Assembly: GCA_017645255.1 (NCBI GenBank) | Contig: JAGCPI010000002.1 | Span: 1 to 5,532 of the forward strand | Reading direction: 5' to 3' | DNA length: 5,532 bases | DNA from: a bacterium | GTDB taxonomy: Bacteria > Bacillota_I > Bacilli_A > Mycoplasmatales > Mycoplasmoidaceae | Part shown: piece after piece, positions 1 through 5,532 of the stretch | Position numbering within the stretch: position 1 is the stretch's first letter | Layout: each line of letters begins with the position of its first letter | Notes under the pieces: generated by a model | Database searches by the model: none | What the model saw: only the letters and a program-made list of their open reading frames with translations | Told to the model about the DNA's origin: nothing | Program-made: the position numbers and the translations under genes

Positions 1-10
1 AAAATCGTGC

Positions 11-37
11 AAAAATTAAGAAATTTTCTTCTTAATT
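11..37 (-). terminator. Candidate terminator downstream of copy C
   Basis: The arms aattaagaa (14-22) and ttcttaatt (29-37) form a perfect 9-bp stem with a 6-nt loop. On the minus strand three T follow the stem. It is placed 3' of the TAA of C at 75-77. The stem is AT-rich, so strength is uncertain. The rest of 1-74 shows no gene. Confidence 0.4.
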
Positions 38-74
38 GATTTTGCTATATGCTAAAAAATATCATGATTATTTT

Positions 75-593
75 TTAATTTTTGATATCATATTTTCAGT
101 TGTCATTAAAGACACATATACAAAAATTTATGTGTCCCAAAGTTTTTTTATTCTTTTTTAATAAGTCAATGTCATTTTTAGTTTGAATAGCAGCCTTTTC
201 GTTGTCAAAGCATATACCTTTGTATTTATCATCGTCATAGTCAATAATTACGTCTACGGGATATTTATTAGAAATAAAACTTCTTGCTCATTTATCAACT
301 AATTTTCCCTCAATTAATTGAGGATCATTATCACTTTGAGTACTTGAAATCCTATTCTTGCCATTTAATTGATTTTGCCTTCAATCATCATTAACATTAA
401 TTTCCTTTTCAAAAAAATCATTGTCATCTTCAACCATTGCTATGGTGTTGCCAGGTTTTAACTCATCAGTTTGATTATCGATAATGTTTTTTATTTCAGC
501 ATTTGTTAAAAATCATACTTTATCACATCTCGTGTAATAATTCATGTAATCATATTTATTAACGTAAATTGTTTTTTCAGTTTTATTTTCCAT
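75..593 (-). pseudogene. C: truncated third copy of the Cas4-like/DUF2779 nuclease (N-terminal part only)
   Basis: Read with UGA as Trp, this ORF gives 172 residues. Its start aligns with paralogues A and B: the shared KYDY...YTRC motif (Cys23 here, Cys25 in A and B), then an acidic stretch, then a DPQLIEG segment and VDVIIDYDD. It is closer to A than to B (DPQ-IEG, FDNE, QTK-DID are shared). Homology ends at about Thr151 (near base 141). The last 21 residues are unrelated and run to a TAA at 75-77. The break falls before the D...ExK catalytic motif, so neither nuclease active site nor the Cys cluster is present. A good Shine-Dalgarno and an open frame mean it may still be translated as a short protein. 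It is most likely a remnant cut by an insertion or deletion, though a retained N-terminal regulator cannot be excluded. Confidence 0.8.
111..136. repeat. 8-bp inverted repeat at the broken end of copy C
   Basis: gacacata (111-118) and tatgtgtc (129-136) form a perfect stem with a 10-nt loop. It starts within a few bases of where homology to A and B stops (about 141), so it may belong to the foreign sequence that joined there. The short T run after it on the minus strand makes termination possible but weak. Confidence 0.5.
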
Positions 594-607
594 TGCTTTA
601 ACCTCTT
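594..607 (-). promoter_or_regulatory. Ribosome binding site of truncated copy C
   Basis: AAGAGG (607-602) lies 8 nt before the ATG at 593, a normal spacing. It shows that the copy kept its own translation start although its 3' part is lost. Confidence 0.65.
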
Positions 608-626
608 ATTCATCCTTTAACATTTT

Positions 627-658
627 AAAAATAAAAAAATAATTAACAATTAATTATT
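627..658 (-). terminator. AT-only hairpin after A, possible weak terminator of the operon
   Basis: On the minus strand, arms AATAATTAA and TTAATTATT (658-650 and 646-638) enclose TTG, followed by a T-rich run (637-627). The stem has no G-C pairs, so it would be weak. It sits in the 79-nt gap between A and C, just after A's TAA at 673-675. Some read-through into C is likely. Confidence 0.4.
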
Positions 659-672
659 AAATTAATCATTAA

Positions 673-2712
673 TTATTTTAATGTTTTATCAATATACTTA
701 TATTTAATAAACTTTTCAACCGCAATCATCGCTCGCACATCATTTTGACAATATAGTTGCAAATTATGAGCAGTAGTTTGTCATTCTTCATCATCCATTA
801 AATGAAAGAACCGCTTGGTTGTAACGTTTTGGGCTTCATCCCCTTTATGTACTTGTTCCAACGTCGGGTAGGGAACACTTCTAGTTTCTTTTAAGATTGA
901 ATCAGGAATTAATTCCAACACTTTTTTAATGGAATAAAAACCATGTAGATCACTTAATAATAACGTTTTAACATTAAAGAAATCTGCTAAATCAAAAATA
1001 TTGTTTCGAATGCATTGAATCTTTTCACTGTAAGTTGGATCATTTAATAAATCATCCATTTCTTGCAATCTTACTGATTCAAAATTTTTATTGTAAACAA
1101 TGTATCAGGCATTATCACCTTCATATAAATGATCAATAATTGATTTGATTCATGCAACATTAATATTAATTGGATCAACAATCATGTCTTCAGTAAAATA
1201 TTCATCATAAAAGTTTTTAGTTTTAATAATTGAATTTTGAGTAATTACTTGGTTAAACGGAAAGACATTATCCATTGGACGAATCGCCGTATTAATTGAT
1301 TCAAAGTCAAAATAAACTCGATTAGGTTTAGAGTTTAATTTGTCTCATAATTGCATGGTTGCATCCATATGATTGTTATCTTCACCTTTTAAGAAAGGAA
1401 GATAAGGTTCTTTAAAATATTTACTATCAATCGTGGTTAAATGATCTACTTGCATGTTTTCAAAAGCATTTAGTTGTAAGTGCTTTTCAAAAACATTAGC
1501 AGAAAACAAATAAGGATATAAATCAGTTTTACCTGCTTTATATTCATATCTAAATAGTTCTCGACATTTTAGCCAATATTCACAATTCTTATATTTTGAT
1601 TTACATTTAGCACATGGTAATAAATTAATTACTTTCTTTGCTAAATCAACCGATGCTTTATTTTTGGCAATGTCATTAATAGTAGTGTAAAAAGTTGAAC
1701 TTAATTCTTCAATTAATAATTTTCAGTCTTTATATGCTTTTAATGATTGTCAACTTGCTCTTTTTTCATCCATTCCCGTTGTTACAAATTTATCAAAAAC
1801 TTCGTCAGGACTCAGATTATCATTAACTGCTTCTTCAATGGTAATTTGATATTTACCAAGTTTATATTTTTCTTTTAAAGCAATTAAATCTTTTTCATTT
1901 GTTGGCTTTTTCTTCTTATCGATTTGCGGGGCACCTTTGCTTAAATTAATATATTCATCTAAGATTAAAGGAATTTCATTTTTCTTTGCCCTACAGTATT
2001 TAACTAAGCATAAATAATAGTTCGTAAAAATTAAATCTTTAACTCCTTCAAGGACAAAACTTTGAAATAAAAAGTCAAGAAAATGAATTAATTTAGAACT
2101 TGAAGTTCCCTTTACTTCGATTAAATAACATTGATCATTCCCTAAATAAACAATACAGTCACATTTCGTAACATATTTATGGTGTTCTGGAGTCTGATTA
2201 ATAAAAGTTGGTTGAAATAAAATAAATGTTTTATTTGCTTCTAACAATTTATCAATATCTGCTTTAGTTTGCTTAGCACTTAATTCATTATCAAAACGAA
2301 TTTTTTCATATTCCATGTCATCATAGTCAATGACAACATCAACTTTAAATTGGGATTTAATAAACTCTTTAGCTTTTTGGTCGATAATAATTCCTTCAAT
2401 AATTTGCGGATCATCTTCCTTGCGCTTATCTTCAACTGTTAAAGAAGATAATGAAATTCCGCTGTTCAATTCATCTTCACGTAATTGGGAATAAGGGTCA
2501 ACTTTTTCATTATCAAATTCATCTTCATCATCTTCATCATCTTCGCAAACATTAGTGTGAGCTAATTCTTTATAATGATTAGTTAATTCTTTAATTGCTT
2601 GAGCAATTTGGGCATTGTGCAAAAATTGGACTTCACTACACCGCGTATAATGACGCATATAGTCATATTTATTAACGTATATTTCTTTTAGTTCTTGATT
2701 TTTATCTGCCAT
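673..2712 (-). CDS. A: Cas4/RecB-like PD-(D/E)XK nuclease with Cys cluster fused to DUF2779 DEDD-type exonuclease domain
   Basis: This 679-aa protein is read through six UGA-Trp codons (at 1750, 1723, 1345, 1150, 1105 and 781; one UGG at 1573). Residues 1-35 hold KYDY...YTRC with Cys25, the N-terminal Cys position of Cas4/RecB-like Fe-S nucleases. An acidic low-complexity linker follows at 57-69. The PD-(D/E)XK motif is Asp185...Glu199-Val-Lys201. Cys367, 370, 377 and 383 form a CxxC-x6-C-x5-C cluster that with Cys25 could bind Fe-S. The C-terminal DUF2779 domain shows motif I FDFE (Asp469, Glu471), motif II VYNKNFE (Glu545), HGFYSIKK (590-597) and a YxxxD signature (Tyr654, Asp658). The expected catalytic residues are recognisable in both halves, so I infer a metal-dependent DNA or RNA nuclease in the cytoplasm. 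No signal peptide or membrane segment is seen. It is co-transcribed behind B. The substrate is unknown. Confidence 0.9.
2518..2544. repeat. Tandem 9-nt repeat in A encoding an acidic tract
   Basis: Minus-strand codons GAA GAT GAT repeat about three times (last unit GAA GAT GAA), coding for residues 57-65 as EDDEDDEDE. The unit length is a multiple of three, so slippage would alter linker length without breaking the frame. B and C have acidic residues in the same place but no such repeat. Confidence 0.75.
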
Positions 2713-2730
2713 TTTTATCTTCTTCCTTTA
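2713..2730 (-). promoter_or_regulatory. Ribosome binding site of A, abutting the stop of B
   Basis: AGGAAG (2727-2722) stands 9 nt before the ATG of A and directly follows the TAA of B (2730-2728). This supports both the chosen start and a B-A operon with no room for a separate promoter. Confidence 0.8.
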
Positions 2731-4764
2731 ATTATTTTTGCTATTAAATTTACGATCTATTAATTGCTTTAAATAAGTTTGAATTGCTTGCATTGCGATA
2801 ATGTCGTAAAAACCATATTGTTTTAGTGCTGGCACACAATCCTTGTTTCATTCTTCATCACTAATTAAACCAAAAAAACGCTTACTAATCATTGCACTTG
2901 CTTGTGCACTACTAATTAATTGATTATTTGCTAATTCCTTAGAATTAGTTAGTGCAGGGATTAATATTGATTTAACTAATTCGTGTAATGAATAATATCC
3001 ATGCAGTGGTTCTAATAGTAATGGCTTTGGACTTTTGCCAAAAAATGAACTTAATTCAAATAAATTGTTGCAAATACAATCTATTTTTTTTCGATATTGC
3101 TCATCATTTAATAAATCGCTAATTTCTTTAAGTCGATAAGCTTCAAAGTATTTGTTATAAACAATGTATCAACATGCTTCACCTTCATACAAATGATCAA
3201 TGATCCTTTTAAGTCAATTTAAACTGATTAATTTAGGATCAATGATTAAATTTTCTTCAATTAATTTATTAGCCTTATTAGTTTGCTTGCTAATTGCACA
3301 TTGCATAATAATTTGGCTAAAAGGTAAAGTATTATCTAAGCAACGAATTGCACTATTAATCGTAGTAAAGTTAAAAAATACTTTCTTACAACGGCTTTGC
3401 AATTTATTTCAGCAACTTTGCAATGCTTCTTCATCAATCTTGGATTCTTTATTTAAAAAACATTGGTATTCTGGTTTAATAAAGTCCAAATCAATTGTAT
3501 TGGTTCTTAGTTTAGCCATTTTTTGGTAAGCATCTAACTGACTTAAATGTTCAAAAATGGTTGCTGAAAATAAAAAAGGATAAAATTGCTGTTCCCCAGC
3601 TAAATATTTCTCTTTAAATAATTCCTTACATTTAGTTCAATAAGGACAATTTTGATACATCGACTTGCAATTTGCACACGGTAAAAAATTAAAAATTTTT
3701 TTAGTTAAATCAAACTTTGCTTTATTTTTACCCAATTCATCAATGACTGCATTAAATGCTGTGGTTAATTGATTAATAATTGCATTTGACTTATTAAATG
3801 AAAATGAAGCAAAATTTTGTGCCATTTTTTCAGTAGATCCATTGCTCTTATATCAATCAAAAATTTCTTCATAATTAAGATTATTATTTAGAACGTTATC
3901 AATTTGTAATTGCTCTTTTCCTAATTTATAGCGTTGCCTTAAAGCAATTCTATCTTTTATTGTTACGGGTAATTTTTCTTTTAGGATCATTGGGGCAAAT
4001 TTAGTTAAATTAATATATGGATTAATAATAAATGGAATTGTATTTTTAGGTGCTTGGCAATATGCAACTAAGCATAAATAGTGATTAGTAATGTTTAATT
4101 TGGTTGTTTGTTTAATTGCACAGCTTTGATAAAGCAAATCTAAAAAATGAATTAATTGTGAACTTGTTGTACCTTTAATTTGAATTAAATAGCATTTTGT
4201 TGAATTTAAGTAAACAATACAATCACATTTAGTAACAAATAAGGTATGATGAGGTGTCTCGTTAATAAAAGTTGGCTGAAATAAGATAAAAGATTTTTTA
4301 GTTTTTATCAGTTGGTCAATGTCAGTTTTAGTTTGATTAAAAGCACATACTGGATCTGATTTTAATGCTTCGTATTTTTCATCATCATAATCAATTACAA
4401 CGTCAACTTGATATTGCTTAATTAAAAATTCTTTGGCAAATAAACTAATCTTTGCCCCTTCAATCATTGCTACTTCAGTGACGTTATTGTTATTAGGATG
4501 ATTATCAATTAAATTATCAAACAACTGCTCTCGATAAATTGAATAAGCATCTTGACTGTCAATTTCCCCATAATCATCAATTTCTTCATCATTAATTTGA
4601 TTTTTATTTTTTAAGTATTGTTGATAGTGTTCTATTTGCAAATTAATTGCACACTCAATTTGGTAATTTGTTAAAAATGCAACTTCTTTACATCGAGTAT
4701 AATAGTGAAGATAATCATATTTACTGATATAAATAGCGTGCTTTGTTATTTGGTTTTTAATCAT
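2728..4764 (-). CDS. B: paralogue of A with altered nuclease active sites (Cas4-like plus DUF2779)
   Basis: This 678-aa protein is read through six UGA-Trp codons (at 3853, 3637, 3409, 3214, 3169 and 2848). It is collinear with A from end to end: YTRC Cys25, acidic linker, VDVVIDYDD, the D...xxK site, the cluster Cys363/366/373/379 with the same CxxC-x6-C-x5-C spacing, then DUF2779. Key differences are visible. Asp181 and Lys197 are kept but Glu becomes Gln195 (LIQIKG). Motif I FDFE becomes FNFT (Asn465, Thr467). HG-YSIKK becomes HGYYSLHE. Motif II Glu541 and the YxxxD pair Tyr650/Asp654 remain. The exonuclease half is therefore probably inactive. QxK does occur in some active families such as Mrr, so the first half may still cut. 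The start overlaps the upstream ORF by 8 nt and has no Shine-Dalgarno, suggesting coupled translation. It may act as a partner of A or as a binding-only protein; this is inference. Confidence 0.88.
4757..4764 (-). promoter_or_regulatory. Overlapping stop/start ATGATTAA coupling D to B
   Basis: The ATG of B (4762-4764) lies within the last codons of the small ORF, whose TAA is at 4757-4759. No purine-rich Shine-Dalgarno is seen in the 25 nt upstream (TATTCGCCAC followed by a T-rich run). The start is fixed by alignment with A: both place the first motif Cys at residue 25. Translation of B is therefore likely to depend on ribosomes finishing the small ORF. Confidence 0.7.
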
Positions 4765-5185
4765 AACTAAAAAAATTAAAGTGGCGAATATGCGAACGGT
4801 TTAATTGTTTTGAAACTACATAAGGATCGCAAACTTGGGCAGTATCAGGATTAATTAGTTCCATGTTGATAATGGCGTGTTTATTTCAATAGCGGAAATG
4901 ATAAAGTAATTCTTTAATTAAAAAGAAAATATAACCAAAATTTTCTGGAACTTCTAAATATTTAGCAAAATGAGTATACATTCAAAAATTAAACATTAAT
5001 TTAATACTTTTAAATAATTTACCAAATAAGATTAAAGTAAATTGTCCATCTGGAGTTTGATTAAATACTAAGTCCCAAGTTTGGTTAAAAATTTCTTGTG
5101 CCATTTGCTGAATTGGGGTTGCTGAATCAACAACAATAAAGCGTGGCTCGTCATTAATCCGTTTTAGAACAATAATTCACCGCAT
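4757..5185 (-). CDS. D: small protein of unknown function, first gene of the nuclease operon
   Basis: The ORF gives 142 residues with table 4 (three UGA-Trp, one UGG). I do not recognise a family. It begins MRWIIVLKRINDEPRF, is rich in aromatic and hydrophobic residues in the middle (about 45-105, for example LILFGKLFKSIKLMFNFWMY), and ends in a basic, aromatic tail. No clear signal peptide is seen, and the hydrophobic stretches are broken by Lys, Glu and His, so a soluble helical protein is more likely than a membrane one. An in-frame TAG lies 18 nt upstream of the ATG, so the frame cannot extend far. No Shine-Dalgarno precedes the ATG. Its stop overlaps the start of B (ATGATTAA), which argues that the two are translated together and may be functional partners. 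It could also be the C-terminal remainder of a longer gene damaged near the IS element. Confidence 0.65.
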
Positions 5186-5200
5186 AAGATTCGTTTTAAA

Positions 5201-5228
5201 CTATATATATAATGAATTATATATATAG
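5201..5228. repeat. 28-nt AT-rich palindrome upstream of the nuclease operon
   Basis: Two perfect 13-nt arms, ctatatatataat (5201-5213) and attatatatatag (5216-5228), flank a GA spacer. Each strand therefore carries TATAAT: plus 5208-5213, minus 5221-5216. It lies 16 bp upstream of the ATG of the small ORF. It could be a divergent promoter core, an operator or a cruciform-prone site. Confidence 0.85.
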
Positions 5229-5247
5229 CAATAATAAAAGAAGGCAA
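5216..5247 (-). promoter_or_regulatory. Candidate promoter of the D-B-A operon
   Basis: On the minus strand a perfect -10 box TATAAT (5221-5216) lies inside the palindrome. A weak -35-like TTGCCT (5247-5242) is 20 nt upstream, longer than ideal; TATATA at 5225-5220 would give 16 nt. Transcription would start roughly 20-25 nt before the ATG at 5185, giving a short leader without a Shine-Dalgarno. Mollicute promoters often lack a strong -35, so the -10 is the main evidence. Confidence 0.45.
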
Positions 5248-5252
5248 TAAAA

Positions 5253-5280
5253 AAATAAAGGGACATTCATCCCTTTATTT
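5253..5280. terminator. Hairpin between IS30 leader and operon promoter, likely terminator
   Basis: A perfect 11-bp stem, aaataaaggga (5253-5263) and tccctttattt (5270-5280), encloses the loop cattca. On the minus strand the stem is followed by a long U-rich run, so it would stop minus-strand read-through from the IS side before the operon promoter. On the plus strand the downstream T run is shorter. It may lie just outside the IS end and act as an insulator. Confidence 0.6.
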
Positions 5281-5296
5281 CTAAAGTGAAATTTCA

Positions 5297-5334
5297 AGTG
5301 CAACGACTCTAAAAGGAGTTATTGCACTTTTTTT
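5297..5334 (+). terminator. Intrinsic terminator-like hairpin in the transposase leader
   Basis: Arms agtgcaa (5297-5303) and ttgcact (5322-5328), then an internal CG/TA step, then actc (5306-5309) and gagt (5316-5319), close on the loop taaaag. Seven T follow directly (5328-5334). This is the best-formed rho-independent terminator in the window, and it sits 31 nt before the transposase ATG on the same strand. It would block transcription entering the element from outside and so limit transposase expression. Confidence 0.6.
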
Positions 5335-5348
5335 GTACAAAAAAAGTG
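5325..5348. repeat. 24-nt perfect palindrome overlapping the leader terminator
   Basis: The halves cactttttttgt (5325-5336) and acaaaaaaagtg (5337-5348) are exact reverse complements. The left half includes the last bases of the terminator stem and its whole T run. As RNA it would form only if the upstream hairpin opens, so the two structures exclude each other. Confidence 0.8.
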
Positions 5349-5364
5349 GTAAAGTTAATTAACC

Positions 5365-5532
5365 ATGGTATACACACATTTAAGCCTAAGCGAAAGAAAT
5401 TTAATCCAACATTTCTTCAATGATGAAAAATTATCAATCAGCGAAATTGCTAAAAAAATAAATCGCAGTAAATCAACAATTTCGCGGGAATTAAAAAGAA
5501 ATACTTTTGATCATTTTTACGATGCAGAAATT
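5365..5532 (+). CDS. IS30-family transposase, N-terminal part (runs off the window)
   Basis: The 56 codons seen are open to the window edge. The protein begins MVYTHLSLSERNLIQHFF and continues with a helix-turn-helix, LSISEIAKKINRSKSTISRE followed by LKRN, which is the typical N-terminal DNA-binding domain (HTH_38 type) of IS30-family DDE transposases. It would bind the terminal inverted repeats of the element. The DDE catalytic core would lie beyond base 5532. The ATG is chosen because family members start with this xxHLSxxER segment. The ribosome binding site is weak (AGTGG, about 15 nt upstream). It is the only plus-strand gene here and is divergent from the nuclease operon. Whether the copy is intact cannot be judged. 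Confidence 0.92.
   Translation, partial: MVYTHLSLSERNLIQHFFNDEKLSISEIAKKINRSKSTISRELKRNTFDHFYDAEI

Larger units (their letters stand above)
5284..5532 (+). mobile_element. IS30-family insertion sequence, left part
   Basis: The transposase start at 5365 places the left end of an IS30-type element shortly upstream. The likely terminal region is the stretch with TGAAATTTCA (5287-5296) and AGTGCAA (5297-5303), about 60-80 bp before the ATG. The exact outer boundary, the target duplication and the right end cannot be fixed because the other end is outside the window, so the start given here is an estimate. Confidence 0.55.

Noticed and set aside
608..626. Tiny ORF MLKDE just upstream of C
   Set aside because: Five codons with no ribosome binding site of its own and no sign of a leader-peptide function; chance occurrence in AT-rich DNA.
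3200..3529. Plus-strand 109-codon ORF with hydrophobic residues resembling a membrane protein
   Set aside because: It lies wholly antisense to B within the DUF2779 region. It has no ribosome binding site, and its hydrophobicity is the expected shadow of a Lys/Asn/Glu-rich AT-rich gene on the other strand.
673..4764. Several separate short genes or TGA-broken pseudogenes on the minus strand
   Set aside because: The pieces share one frame within each gene and join without a shift when TGA is read as Trp. Both joined proteins have the same length and motif order, so these are two intact genes under translation table 4.
5201..5228. AT palindrome as the terminal inverted repeat of the IS30 element
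   Set aside because: It is about 140 bp from the transposase ATG, beyond a terminator hairpin, and is a self-contained palindrome next to the operon start. The sequence around 5284-5305 is a better candidate for the IS end.
1..5532. CRISPR-Cas locus, suggested by the Cas4-like domain
   Set aside because: No array of regularly spaced direct repeats and no other cas gene is seen. Cas4-like folds are common in repair and defence nucleases outside CRISPR.

Overview
The window is AT-rich DNA from a Mollicute (Mycoplasma, Spiroplasma or a relative) that reads UGA as tryptophan. The long minus-strand frames are cut by in-frame TGA under the standard code. Under translation table 4 they fuse into full-length proteins, with the TGAs falling at positions where the paralogues also carry Trp (for example the EEW motif near both C-termini).

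Layout, reading the minus strand from right to left: a small unrecognised ORF (4757-5185), then nuclease paralogue B (2728-4764, 678 aa), then nuclease paralogue A (673-2712, 679 aa), then a third, truncated copy C (75-593). The first three are packed as an operon. The small ORF overlaps B by 8 nt (ATGATTAA), and B is 15 nt from A, with A's Shine-Dalgarno site touching B's stop codon. About 80 nt containing an AT-only terminator-like hairpin separate A from C. On the plus strand at the right edge an IS30-family transposase begins (5365 onward) and runs off the window. Its leader is full of inverted repeats.

A and B are two-nuclease fusions. The N-terminal half resembles the RecB/Cas4 branch of the PD-(D/E)XK superfamily, with one N-terminal Cys and a later Cys cluster that together suggest an Fe-S site. 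The C-terminal half is a DUF2779 domain, which has the motif layout of an RNase H-like DEDD exonuclease. Paralogue A keeps the recognisable catalytic residues of both halves. Paralogue B has lost the acidic pair of exonuclease motif I (D to N, E to T) and has Q in place of E in the PD-(D/E)XK motif, while keeping the Cys cluster. Copy C stops before either active site.

The most interesting reading is a tandem, diverging nuclease family. A probably active enzyme, a probably impaired partner and a translationally coupled small protein would be co-expressed, in a locus marked by an IS element and a decayed copy. The role (DNA repair, defence, or processing of foreign DNA) is not shown by the sequence; no CRISPR array or other cas gene is visible.
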